Source of the DNA: Flavobacteriaceae bacterium UBA7684
GTDB taxonomy: Bacteria; Bacteroidota; Bacteroidia; Flavobacteriales; Flavobacteriaceae
Assembly: GCA_002482885.1 (NCBI GenBank)
Contig: DLGW01000016.1
Coordinates: 135,111-199,110, forward strand
DNA length: 64,000 bases
Direction: 5' to 3'
Below, one piece after another: positions 7,466 to 16,222 of this stretch. How positions within the stretch are numbered: position 1 is the first letter of the stretch; the number at the start of each line of letters is the position of its first letter. Made by a program: the position numbers and the translations under genes. The notes below the pieces were generated by a model. The model had not been told where the DNA came from, ran no database searches, and saw only the letters and a list, made by a program, of their open reading frames with translations.

Positions 7466-10393
7466 TTAAAAATTAACATTAACACCAAGCATAAAAGTTC
7501 TTGGTCTTGGGTATATAGAGTTGTCTATACCACCATTTACCTCGGGATCAAGACCTTCATATTTAGTAATAACTAATACGTTCTGAACTGTTGCAGAAAC
7601 TTTCATATTAGAAGTGTAAGGTATTGCATCTTTAAAGTTATAACCTAAACTTACGTTATCCCATCTTAAAAAAGAAGCTTTTTGAACATAATAATCCGAT
7701 AAGTACTGAGGCTCTACAAATCCTGTTTCAACCGCGTTTTGATTAACATTATTTATAAAATTTCCTACTGGTGAAGCTTCAAATGAGTTTCCACGTTGTG
7801 ATTGTACGTTGTTATATAAATAATTATTCAAAGATCCTCTCCAAACCATACTTAAATCCCATGCTTTGTACGTAAAGTCTGTATTAAACCCGAAAAAGAA
7901 ATCTGCCGCTGGTTTTTTATATCTATATAAATCTAAGGTATTTACAAGTCCGTCTCCATTTCTATCAACAAACATTCCTTCTAAAGGTCTACCATTTGAA
8001 TCATATTTTTGCTCATAAACATAGAAAGTATTTGGAGCATATCCTGTTTGTAAATTTTGTACAAGGTTTCCTGTACCACCACTAATTCCCCCAGTGAAAA
8101 TACCTGGAAAATTCTCGTCTACATCTGCAAAAATCTCTTCGATATTTGAGTGTTGATATGTCCAGTTACCCCCAACGTTCCATCTCATATCTTCTTTATC
8201 TATCACTAACACATTAGCCATAACTTCTACACCATAATTCAACAAATTACCTGCATTATAGTTATCATAGTTTGAAAAACCAACCCCAACTGGGTTCGCT
8301 ACGTAAAACAACAAATCTTTCGTGTTTCTTCTGTAATAATCTACAGTACCCGTTAATCTATTCTTGAATAAACCATAATCAACACCAATGTTTTGGGTAG
8401 TGGTTTCTTCCCATTTCAAAAGCGGATTATAGGAATTTGGTCTAATAACACGTATAGGCTGACCACCAAACATATATTGATTAGATAATGTTGATATACT
8501 ATATGTAGCAACCGCAGGATATGTAGAGATATCTTGTTGACCAGTAATACCCCAACCTAATCTTAATTTTAAATCACTTATATATTTATTGTTTTTAAGA
8601 AAACTTTCGTCTTTTACTTTCCATGCCAAAGCAGCTGCTGGAAAAGTTCCAAATTTTAAATTTTCGGTTCCTGTCGCAAAAGGACTTGTTTCTCCAACAA
8701 ATCTTGAAGTACCATCTCTTCTAACAGACAATGTTAATAAGTATTTATCATAGAATCCAATATTAGCTCTCGCAAATATTGACTGCATATTTACAATAGA
8801 AACCCCTCTAGTAACTCTTTCTGCATAAGGCTTACTTAAATTATCTTGATTTTCACTATACCCCCAGCCTGAATTTCTAAAGTTCTGATAAGAATAACCT
8901 GAAGTTAAATCTAAATTAACTTTACCTAAACTTTTATTATAATTTAAATAAATATCCATTAACCTGTTTTTGTTATCAGATGTCCCTGTAGAATAGTTAA
9001 ATCTATCCTGAGGTCTGTACCAATTGGGATTAGTAGTATTTGTAGTAGCTCCTGACCCGTAATCATAACCAAAATTGGTTACCGCTTTTAACTCCTTCAA
9101 GAAAGGCAACTTGTATTCGAATTGAAGGTTACCAATAGATCTGAAAGATCTTCCTAAATTATTGAATTGCTCAATTAACGAAACTGGGTTTCTTCCGGAT
9201 AAAGCTTCCTCTAAAGGCCATTGATAAAAAGTACCATCTTCGTTATAAACCGGCTTAGTTGGATCATATGTAACAGCTGCGCCTATCGCTCCTCCGTTAG
9301 AATAGTTGTTTTTCATCACAGAAGTTCTAGTATTTAATTCAATTTTTAAATTATCATTAAATAAAAATTGAGTAATACCTCCTGACATCGTAGTACGTTG
9401 CATTTTGTCTCTTTTCAACAAACCATTCAATTCAGTGAAACCAACAGAAGTTCTATAAGTTAAGCCTTTGTTTCCTCCATTTAATGCCACGTTATGATCT
9501 GTACCAATTGCGGTTCTATATATTTCTTTTTGCCAATCTGTATTGCTATTTCCTAATAGTCCAGCTTTTGATGGTAATTTTTCATTAATGTAGTTTTTGT
9601 ACTCATTAGCATTTAATACATCAACATACTTTGTTATAGTTCCTACAGAAAAGTTTCCATTGTAATTTACTTGTAAGTCTCCAGCTTTTCCTCTTTTGGT
9701 AGTAATGATAATTACCCCATTAGACGCTCTTGAACCATAAATAGCGGTGGCAGAAGCATCTTTTAAAACCGTAATTGTTTCAATATCATTTTGGTTAATT
9801 GTAGCTAAAGGATTACGACCTCCTGAAGGACCGCCATTTTGAACTGGCACACCGTCAATTACATACAAGGGATCATTACTAGCTGAAATTGAAGATCCAG
9901 ATCTAATTCTTACCTGAGATCCTTCACCAGGAGCTCCACCTCCGTTAGTGATTTGTACCCCCGCAACCTTACCTTGAATCATTTGATCTGCTGAAACAAC
10001 TGGCCCCTTGTTAAAATCTTTGGCTGTAACGGTAGTAACCGAACCTGTAGCATCCTTTTTCTTTACAGACCCGTAACCTACTAAAACTACCTCATCCAAT
10101 TGCTTTGCGTCTTCTTGCAGGGTTACATTCTGGCTTTTTTGACCATTGTAAACAACAGTAGATACCTTGTAACCTATATAAGAGAAATCAATTTTATCTC
10201 CCTTTTTAAGGTTTTTCAAAGCATAATTACCGTCAAAATCGGTCGTTGTACCATTACTTGTTCCTTGAACCTTAACATTCACACTTGGTAACGGACCCAT
10301 AGCATCCGAAACAACCCCACTCATTTCCTGAGCGTAGATTCCACAAGGTATGAACATCAACAAAAGCAACAACTTTTTCATCATTGTTTTCAT
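7466..10393 (-). CDS. susC: SusC/RagA family TonB-linked outer-membrane transporter, 975 aa
   Basis: The signal peptide (about residues 1-22) is followed by a carboxypeptidase-regulatory-like domain (GTSNGTTTDFDGNYAL, about 48-63). The TonB-box region DEVVLVGYG and the plug domain (ADQMIQGKVAGVQI, GSRASNGVIIITTKRG) come next, then a 22-strand barrel ending LGVNVNF. This is a full-length SusC, slightly shorter than many because it lacks extra N-terminal domains. It would import oligosaccharide bound by SusD, using TonB energy. It is first in the operon susC-susD-susE-susE-like. The divergent lacI gene and a palindromic operator lie just upstream. MKTMMKK allows three close starts; I keep the first. 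Confidence 0.95.
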   Translation of the reverse strand: MKTMMKKLLLLLMFIPCGIYAQEMSGVVSDAMGPLPSVNVKVQGTSNGTTTDFDGNYALKNLKKGDKIDFSYIGYKVSTVVYNGQKSQNVTLQEDAKQLDEVVLVGYGSVKKKDATGSVTTVTAKDFNKGPVVSADQMIQGKVAGVQITNGGGAPGEGSQVRIRSGSSISASNDPLYVIDGVPVQNGGPSGGRNPLATINQNDIETITVLKDASATAIYGSRASNGVIIITTKRGKAGDLQVNYNGNFSVGTITKYVDVLNANEYKNYINEKLPSKAGLLGNSNTDWQKEIYRTAIGTDHNVALNGGNKGLTYRTSVGFTELNGLLKRDKMQRTTMSGGITQFLFNDNLKIELNTRTSVMKNNYSNGGAIGAAVTYDPTKPVYNEDGTFYQWPLEEALSGRNPVSLIEQFNNLGRSFRSIGNLQFEYKLPFLKELKAVTNFGYDYGSGATTNTTNPNWYRPQDRFNYSTGTSDNKNRLMDIYLNYNKSLGKVNLDLTSGYSYQNFRNSGWGYSENQDNLSKPYAERVTRGVSIVNMQSIFARANIGFYDKYLLTLSVRRDGTSRFVGETSPFATGTENLKFGTFPAAALAWKVKDESFLKNNKYISDLKLRLGWGITGQQDISTYPAVATYSISTLSNQYMFGGQPIRVIRPNSYNPLLKWEETTTQNIGVDYGLFKNRLTGTVDYYRRNTKDLLFYVANPVGVGFSNYDNYNAGNLLNYGVEVMANVLVIDKEDMRWNVGGNWTYQHSNIEEIFADVDENFPGIFTGGISGGTGNLVQNLQTGYAPNTFYVYEQKYDSNGRPLEGMFVDRNGDGLVNTLDLYRYKKPAADFFFGFNTDFTYKAWDLSMVWRGSLNNYLYNNVQSQRGNSFEASPVGNFINNVNQNAVETGFVEPQYLSDYYVQKASFLRWDNVSLGYNFKDAIPYTSNMKVSATVQNVLVITKYEGLDPEVNGGIDNSIYPRPRTFMLGVNVNF

Positions 10394-10445
10394 ACAATTT
10401 GTTTAAATTAATAATTGATTAAAAATTCTTAAAAATTCACTTTAA

Positions 10446-10502
10446 ATGTTAAAATTAGTTAAATATCTCAATCCGTTAATTTACGGATGTTAAAATTAGT
10501 TA
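10446..10502. repeat. 16-bp direct repeat in the susC-lacI control region
   Basis: ATGTTAAAATTAGTTA occurs at 10446-10461 and again, identical, at 10487-10502, with a period of 41 bases (about four helical turns). Between them is a dyad, CCGT-TAATTT-ACGG, at 10473-10486. Read toward susC, each copy contains TAATTTTA, one base off the -7 consensus. The copies could be activator sites or duplicated promoter parts. Confidence 0.6.
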
Positions 10503-10517
10503 CGAAAACGTTTTCGT
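10502..10517. promoter_or_regulatory. Perfect LacI-family operator palindrome
   Basis: ACGAAAACGTTTTCGT is a perfect 16-bp palindrome with a central CG, the typical form of LacI/CcpA-type operators. It lies between the divergent susC and lacI genes, five bases ahead of the lacI -7 box, so a bound repressor would block lacI transcription. It is also about 109 bases upstream of the susC start and could serve both directions. Confidence 0.8.
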
Positions 10518-10522
10518 GTTAA

Positions 10523-10530
10523 TAACTTTG
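10523..10530 (+). promoter_or_regulatory. -7 promoter element for the lacI gene
   Basis: TAACTTTG fits TAnnTTTG exactly. It is 97 bases ahead of the lacI ATG, leaving a long leader. The operator palindrome fills the spacer region just upstream of it. Confidence 0.55.
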
Positions 10531-10627
10531 CCGTTTTCAGTATTTTAACCACAAATTTTTATCAATAATTCAAAATAAGCGCTAGATTTATATCTATTTA
10601 TAGTAACCTTTAAAGATATTAACAATA

Positions 10628-11650
10628 ATGAAGCATCAGATTACCCTTAAAGAAATAGCCAAAGAATTAGGTATTTCAGTATCTACTGTTTCAAAATCCC
10701 TTAAAGATTATACCGAAATAAGTACAGATACCCGTCAAAAAGTAAAAGCTTTTGCTAAACTCTACAACTATACTCCAAATAATATTGCTTTAAGCTTAAA
10801 AAACAGACGCTCCAATGTGATTGGAGTTGTTTTACCCGATGTAGTGCATCACTTTTTTTCATCGGTAATTAAAGGCATTGAAGATATTGCTATTTCCAGA
10901 GGCTATACCATTATCATTTCTATTTCCGACGAATGCTTAGAAAAAGAAGCCAATAGCATCAGAAAATTATCTCATGGAACGGTTGATGGATATATTTTAT
11001 CATTATCGGAAGAAACACTACATCATAACGATTATTCACATCTAGAAGAAGTAAATGAACTGGAACTTCCTATAGTTATGTTCGATAGAATCAACCATAC
11101 CATAGATTGTGACAAAGTGATTATTGACGATAAATCAGTGGCTTACCATTGTGTTAATCATTTAATTAAAAATGGACATCAAAAAATTGGGTTTTTAACT
11201 ACCGAAGATTATTTATCTGTTGGAAAACTAAGAACAGATGGTTACTATCAAGCCTTAACAGACAATCACATTAAAATAGACGAATCATTAGTTTTAAAAA
11301 TACACACCCAATCCAACTACTACACCGAAATTGAAAAACTAGTAAAAACACATGCGTTTGATGCCTTAGTAACCGTAAACGAAGCTTTTGCAGCCACAGG
11401 CATTAAAGTACTCCATGACTACGGAATTAAAACCCCTGAAAAAGTTTCGGTTATATCATTATCGGACGGTATTATTTCTAGACACATGATTCCCAGCATT
11501 ACTGCTGTAAATCAAAATGGCTTTTTGATGGGGCAAAAATCCGCTACCCTACTTATTAATAGAATCGAAGGAAAGGCAACAGATTCATTTCAAACTGAAA
11601 TCATCCCAACCAACATTATTTTCAGAGATTCTGTATTAAGTAAAGAATAA
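10628..11650 (+). CDS. LacI/GalR family transcriptional regulator, 340 aa
   Basis: The N-terminal helix-turn-helix ITLKEIAKELGISVSTVSKS (residues 4-23) is followed by the hinge helix region with YNYTPNNIALSLK. A periplasmic-binding-protein-like sensor domain (IGVVLPDVVHHFFSSVIKGI, about 66-85) extends to the C-terminus. The length is usual for the family. It is divergent from susC and is followed by the MFS, pgmB, malP and amylase genes, so it very likely controls maltodextrin use, filling the place of the SusR or hybrid two-component regulators of Bacteroides. A perfect LacI-type palindrome lies in its own promoter, which suggests autoregulation. The effector (a maltooligosaccharide or sugar phosphate) is inferred only. 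Confidence 0.93.
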   Translation: MKHQITLKEIAKELGISVSTVSKSLKDYTEISTDTRQKVKAFAKLYNYTPNNIALSLKNRRSNVIGVVLPDVVHHFFSSVIKGIEDIAISRGYTIIISISDECLEKEANSIRKLSHGTVDGYILSLSEETLHHNDYSHLEEVNELELPIVMFDRINHTIDCDKVIIDDKSVAYHCVNHLIKNGHQKIGFLTTEDYLSVGKLRTDGYYQALTDNHIKIDESLVLKIHTQSNYYTEIEKLVKTHAFDALVTVNEAFAATGIKVLHDYGIKTPEKVSVISLSDGIISRHMIPSITAVNQNGFLMGQKSATLLINRIEGKATDSFQTEIIPTNIIFRDSVLSKE

Positions 11651-11691
11651 GCAAGTGTTAAAACTATCTAAATTCATGTTAAAAAATATTT

Positions 11692-11699
11692 TATATTTA
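11692..11699 (+). promoter_or_regulatory. Possible -7 element for the MFS-pgmB operon
   Basis: TATATTTA differs from TAnnTTTG at the last base and is followed by CGCG. It lies 65 bases ahead of the MFS start, after the lacI stop. Confidence 0.35.
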
Positions 11700-11763
11700 C
11701 GCGCCGAAATAAACTTAACTATCGGCATTTGGCTATTTTAAACCTTAACCCTTCGCTATAATT

Positions 11764-13089
11764 ATGGAAAAACCAAGACTAAGTTTTTGGCAAATTTGGA
11801 ATTTAAGTTTCGGATTCATGGGAGTTCAAATCGGATACTCCTTACAAAATGGAAATACCAGTAGAATTTTAGAAGCCTTAGGAGCAGATGTTCACAACAT
11901 CAATTTATTTTGGCTTGCGGCCCCTTTAGCTGGTTTATTCGTACAGCCTATTATTGGTTTATCTAGCGATAAAACTTGGACTAAATTAGGAAGAAGAATT
12001 CCATTCATATTTTTTGGAGCCATTGCTTCTGCTTTAGCGATGTTTTTCATGCCTAATGCAGAATATTTTGCTTACTTATTACCCCCATTAATGTTTGGAG
12101 CCACCATGTTATTATTCATGGACACTTCTTTTAACGTAACCATGCAACCCTTTAGAGCTTTGGTTGGAGATATGTTAAACGATGACCAAAAAGATTTGGG
12201 TTTCTCTTTACAAAGTGCGTTAATTAATTTCGGAGCCGTTTTTGGGTCTCTCTTGCCTTTCATACTAACCGCTATCGGTGTAGCCAACGTTCCTGCAGAA
12301 GGAGATAAAGTGGCCGATTCAGTGATTTGGTCTTTTTATATTGGAGGAACTATATTATTAGCTGCGGTATTGTGGACTGTATTTAGAACCAAAGAATATC
12401 CACCAGAAGAATATGCCGCCTATAATGATATTAAAGAAGAATCTGAAGAAAATAAATCAGACAAAAACATGTGGCAATTGATTGTAGATGCTCCAAAAGT
12501 ATTTTGGCAATTGGGTTCTGTACAATTCTTTTCTTGGTTTTCGTTGTTTTTAATGTGGGTTTACACCACAAGAGCAATTGCTGACCATATATGGGGACCA
12601 GAAGCTTTAGATGCAAAATCAGTTGGATTTAACGAAGCAGGAGATTGGACAGGAGTATTGTTTGGCTTTTACAGTGGCGTAGCTGCCATTTACGCTTTCT
12701 TAATTCCATCAATTGTAAAAATGATTGGCAGAAAAAAAACCTACAGCTACTCTTTACTTTTTGGAGGTTTAAGTTTTATTTCGATATTTTTTATTCAAGA
12801 CAAAAATTTATTATTAGGTTCTATGGTAGGAATCGGAGTAGCATGGGCTGCTATTTTGGCCATGCCTTACACTTTACTATCTGAATGTTTACCAGCAAAA
12901 AGCATGGGTGTTTATATGGGATTATTTAACGCCTCTATCACTTTGCCACAAATTGCAGCTGGATTATTCGGAGGAATTATTTTAGGAGCATTCGGAGGAA
13001 GCCCAATTATGATGTTAGTATTGGCAGGAGTATCCATGATTATTGCAGGAATACTAGTGTTCACCGTAAAAGAGAAAAAATCAGTTTAA
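11764..13089 (+). CDS. MFS sugar transporter of the SLC45/GPH-like group, probable maltose carrier, 441 aa
   Basis: About twelve hydrophobic segments are visible. The signature blocks of sucrose/maltose:H+ symporters are present: LSFGFMGVQIGYSLQNGNTSRI near residues 14-35, the loop GLSSDKTWTKLGRRIPFIFFG near 60-80, and SIVKMIGRKKTYSYS in the second half. It sits in the inner membrane and would import maltose or short maltodextrins released in the periplasm. It is 113 bases after lacI and 15 bases before pgmB, with the maltose phosphorylase next, which supports maltose as the substrate. The exact substrate is inferred from context. Confidence 0.9.
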   Translation: MEKPRLSFWQIWNLSFGFMGVQIGYSLQNGNTSRILEALGADVHNINLFWLAAPLAGLFVQPIIGLSSDKTWTKLGRRIPFIFFGAIASALAMFFMPNAEYFAYLLPPLMFGATMLLFMDTSFNVTMQPFRALVGDMLNDDQKDLGFSLQSALINFGAVFGSLLPFILTAIGVANVPAEGDKVADSVIWSFYIGGTILLAAVLWTVFRTKEYPPEEYAAYNDIKEESEENKSDKNMWQLIVDAPKVFWQLGSVQFFSWFSLFLMWVYTTRAIADHIWGPEALDAKSVGFNEAGDWTGVLFGFYSGVAAIYAFLIPSIVKMIGRKKTYSYSLLFGGLSFISIFFIQDKNLLLGSMVGIGVAWAAILAMPYTLLSECLPAKSMGVYMGLFNASITLPQIAAGLFGGIILGAFGGSPIMMLVLAGVSMIIAGILVFTVKEKKSV

Positions 13090-13104
13090 AAATTATCATA
13101 AAAA

Positions 13105-13761
13105 ATGAGTACAAAAGCATTCATATTCGATTTAGATGGAGTTATTGTGGATACTGCAAAATACCATTATTTAGCTTGGAAAAAATTAGCCAATAGTTTA
13201 GGAATCGAATTCACCCACGAAGACAACGAACAATTAAAAGGAGTTAGCCGTGTTAGATCTTTAGATTTAATTTTAGAATTAGGCAAACAAACCGCCACAC
13301 AAGAACAAAAAGACAAGTGGTTAATTGATAAAAACGAAGATTACTTAAGTTATTTAGTAGATATTGACGAAAGTGAAATTCTACCAGGCGTAGCTAAAAC
13401 TTTAAGATACTTAAAAAATAAAGGTCAATTAATCGCCTTAGGATCAGCAAGTAAAAACGCAAAACCAATCCTAGAAAAAACAGGTATCATGCCTTTGTTT
13501 GATGTAATTGTAGACGGTAATGATGTATCTAACGCCAAACCTGATCCAGAAGTATTCTTACAAGCGGCTAAAAAGCTAAATGCCGAAAACAAAAATGCTA
13601 TTGTATTTGAAGATTCAGTAGCAGGTGTTCAAGCCGCAAATATTGCAGGAATGTTAAGCATAGGTATAGGAGACCCTACCGTTTTAGGGGAAGCCAAGTA
13701 TGTTTTTGCCAATTTTAATGAGTTCGACACTGATTTTTTAGATAGTTTAATAAATAATTAG
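13105..13761 (+). CDS. pgmB: Beta-phosphoglucomutase, 218 aa
   Basis: This HAD-family protein starts FIFDLDGVIVDTAKYHYLAWK: the nucleophile Asp is in DLDGV near residues 9-13, and the cap residues of beta-phosphoglucomutase follow (LKGVSRVRSLDLIL). Later HAD motifs are LGSASKNAK (about 112-120) and FEDSVAGVQAA (about 171-181). The enzyme converts beta-glucose-1-phosphate to glucose-6-phosphate through a beta-glucose-1,6-bisphosphate intermediate in the cytoplasm. It takes the product of the GH65 phosphorylase encoded next, and the two genes are commonly paired. It lies 15 bases after the transporter, so it is probably in the same operon. Confidence 0.95.
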   Translation: MSTKAFIFDLDGVIVDTAKYHYLAWKKLANSLGIEFTHEDNEQLKGVSRVRSLDLILELGKQTATQEQKDKWLIDKNEDYLSYLVDIDESEILPGVAKTLRYLKNKGQLIALGSASKNAKPILEKTGIMPLFDVIVDGNDVSNAKPDPEVFLQAAKKLNAENKNAIVFEDSVAGVQAANIAGMLSIGIGDPTVLGEAKYVFANFNEFDTDFLDSLINN

Positions 13762-13820
13762 CAAATTTTATTTTTATTTGCGCACTGCTTTGTTAACCAT
13801 GGCGTAACATAAAAATTTGA
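13762..13820 (+). promoter_or_regulatory. pgmB-malP intergenic dyad and possible internal promoter
   Basis: The arms CAAATTTTAT (13762-13771) and ATAAAAATTTG (13809-13819) are inverted with one bulge. They enclose TTTATTTG (13773-13780), close to a -7 box, and an inner imperfect dyad GTTAACCATGGCGTAAC at 13792-13808. This may be an internal promoter or control site before malP. No T-run supports termination. Confidence 0.35.
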
Positions 13821-13843
13821 GTATTAATCAATTTATCATATAA

Positions 13844-16147
13844 ATGAATCAAGATTATATTATTCCAGACAATTGGTCAATCATAGAGGAAGGATTTGAA
13901 GCTGATAGAGTTGAATCGTCGGAGAGTTTATTTAGCATTGGAAACGGAGCCATGGGGCAACGTGCCAATTTCGAAGAAAATTATTCAGGTCACACCTTTC
14001 AAGGAAGTTATATCGCAGGTATTTATTATCCAGACAAAACTAAAGTGGGTTGGTGGAAAAACGGATACCCTGAATACTTTGCAAAAGTATTAAATGCACC
14101 TAACTGGATTGGCATTAACATAACGGTAAACGGAGAATCTTTTGATTTAAACACTTGTAAATCAATTCAAAACTTCAAAAGAGAATTAAACATGAAAGAA
14201 GGTTGGTATAACCGTTCTTTTGTGGCTGTTCTTCAAAACAATATTGAAATATCTGTAAACGTAAAACGTTTCTTAAGTTTGTCATTAGACGAAGTTGGGG
14301 CTATTCATTACGAAATCACGCCTTCATCTGATGCTAAAATTACTTTCAACCCATACGTTGAAGCTGGTGTTAAAAATATGGATGCTAACTGGGAAGAATC
14401 TTTCTGGGAATCATTAGAAGTAGTTGAAAAAGGAAATAGCGGATTTGTAGTTTCTAAAACTTTCAAAACTAATTTTCATGTAGCTACTTTTATGCACAAT
14501 ACCATCTTAAAAAATGGTCAAGCATTAGACTTATCATCTGAAAACACGATTAAAACCAATACCAGAATCGAATACAGTTATACTGTACAAGCCAACAAAG
14601 GAGAAACTGTAAGTATTCAAAAATTTGGAGGATACACTGTATCTATGAATTATGCTAACGACGCTTTAGTATCAGCTGCACAATCTGTAATTGAAAAAGC
14701 AGTAGCTAAAGGATTCAATCAGTTGTTAAGTGACCAAATTCAAGAATGGGCTTCTATTTGGGAAATGGCAGACATTACTATTGAAGGTGACGTAAAAGCA
14801 CAACAAGGTATTCGTTTCAATATTTTCCACTTAAACCAAACTTATTTAGGAAAAGATGCTCGTTTGAACATCGGTCCTAAAGGATTTACTGGTGAAAAAT
14901 ACGGAGGAAGTACATACTGGGATACAGAAGCATATTGTATTCCATTCTACATGGCTACTAAAAACCAAAATGTAGCCCGTAGCTTATTGACATACAGATA
15001 CAACCAATTGGATAAAGCCATCGAAAATGCTGAGAAAAACTTAGGATTTAAAAATGGAGCTGCTTTATATCCGATGGTAACCATGAATGGTGAGGAGTGT
15101 CACAACGAATGGGAAATTACTTTCGAGGAAATCCACAGAAATGGGGCTATTGCTTTCGCTATTTATAACTACTACAGATTCACAGGAGATTACAGCTATA
15201 TTCCAGAAAAAGGATTAGAAGTTTTAATTGGAATTGCCCGTTTTTGGCATCAAAGAGCAAATTTCTCTACTAACAAAAATCAATACGTAATTTTAGGGGT
15301 AACTGGTCCTAACGAATACGAAAACAACGTAAATAACAACTTTTACACTAACTATTTAGCTAAATGGTGTATTGATTATGCTGCAGAGCAAATCAGCAGA
15401 GTAGAAACTGAATATGCTGCAGATTATAGTAGAATCATGAGCAAAGTGAAATTAACCAAAGAGGAAGTAGCTCAATGGAAAAAAGTAGCCGACAACATGT
15501 ATTTCCCTTATTCTGAAGAACACGGAGTTTATTTACAACAAGATGGTTTCTTAGATAAAGAACTAGTTAAAGTAGCTGATTTAGACAGAAGTCAACGACC
15601 AATCAACCAAAAATGGTCATGGGATAGAATCTTACGTTCGCCATATATCAAACAAGCAGACGTATTACAAGGGTTCTATTTCTTTGAAGATGATTTCAGC
15701 AAAGAAGAATTAGAGAAACATTTTGATTTTTATGAGCCATTCACCGTTCATGAATCTTCATTGTCACCATGCGTTCACTCTATTCAAGCCGCTGTTTTAG
15801 GCAGAATGGATCAAGCCTATACTTTCTATTTAAGAACTTCACGTTTAGACTTAGATGACTACAACAAAGAAGTAAAAGAAGGTTTACACATTACCAGTAT
15901 GGCTGGTACTTGGATGAGTATTGTTGAAGGTTTCGGAGGAATGAGAGTAAAAGACAATCAATTGCACTTTACACCAAGAATTCCAAAAGAATGGAAATCT
16001 TATTCATTTAAAATTAATTTCAGAAACCAAATTATACAAATAAAAGTTTCACAAGAAGGAACTGAATTTTCATTAGTAAATGGAAACGATGTAAATGTTT
16101 TCTTAAACGAAAAAGAAGTTACAGTTAAACCTGGTGTTTTAGTATAA
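13844..16147 (+). CDS. malP: Glycoside hydrolase family 65 protein, probable maltose phosphorylase, 767 aa
   Basis: The protein shows the GH65 order: an N-terminal beta-sandwich (SLFSIGNGAMGQRANFEE near residues 27-44), an (alpha/alpha)6 barrel and a small C-terminal sheet. The block TMNGEECHNEWEITFEEI has the family general acid within HNEWE (residues 420-424), and phosphate-pocket residues occur in HESSLSPCVHSI. This block is characteristic of maltose phosphorylases, which split maltose with phosphate into glucose and beta-glucose-1-phosphate. Other GH65 enzymes act on trehalose, kojibiose or nigerose, so the substrate is judged mainly from the sus locus. There is no signal peptide, so it is cytoplasmic. 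pgmB lies just upstream and a terminator just downstream. Confidence 0.92.
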   Translation: MNQDYIIPDNWSIIEEGFEADRVESSESLFSIGNGAMGQRANFEENYSGHTFQGSYIAGIYYPDKTKVGWWKNGYPEYFAKVLNAPNWIGINITVNGESFDLNTCKSIQNFKRELNMKEGWYNRSFVAVLQNNIEISVNVKRFLSLSLDEVGAIHYEITPSSDAKITFNPYVEAGVKNMDANWEESFWESLEVVEKGNSGFVVSKTFKTNFHVATFMHNTILKNGQALDLSSENTIKTNTRIEYSYTVQANKGETVSIQKFGGYTVSMNYANDALVSAAQSVIEKAVAKGFNQLLSDQIQEWASIWEMADITIEGDVKAQQGIRFNIFHLNQTYLGKDARLNIGPKGFTGEKYGGSTYWDTEAYCIPFYMATKNQNVARSLLTYRYNQLDKAIENAEKNLGFKNGAALYPMVTMNGEECHNEWEITFEEIHRNGAIAFAIYNYYRFTGDYSYIPEKGLEVLIGIARFWHQRANFSTNKNQYVILGVTGPNEYENNVNNNFYTNYLAKWCIDYAAEQISRVETEYAADYSRIMSKVKLTKEEVAQWKKVADNMYFPYSEEHGVYLQQDGFLDKELVKVADLDRSQRPINQKWSWDRILRSPYIKQADVLQGFYFFEDDFSKEELEKHFDFYEPFTVHESSLSPCVHSIQAAVLGRMDQAYTFYLRTSRLDLDDYNKEVKEGLHITSMAGTWMSIVEGFGGMRVKDNQLHFTPRIPKEWKSYSFKINFRNQIIQIKVSQEGTEFSLVNGNDVNVFLNEKEVTVKPGVLV

Positions 16148-16169
16148 TTCAAAACATTTTCCTATTTTT

Positions 16170-16210
16170 AAAGTGCCTTAAAAAAATTCTTTTTTAAGGC
16201 ACTTTTTTTT
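16170..16210 (+). terminator. Rho-independent terminator between malP and the GH13 gene
   Basis: The arms AAAGTGCCTTAAAAAA and TTTTTTAAGGCACTTT pair perfectly around ATTC and end in T8. The amylase gene begins only 13 bases later, so it needs read-through or its own promoter. Confidence 0.88.
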
Positions 16211-16222
16211 AAACTAACTCTT

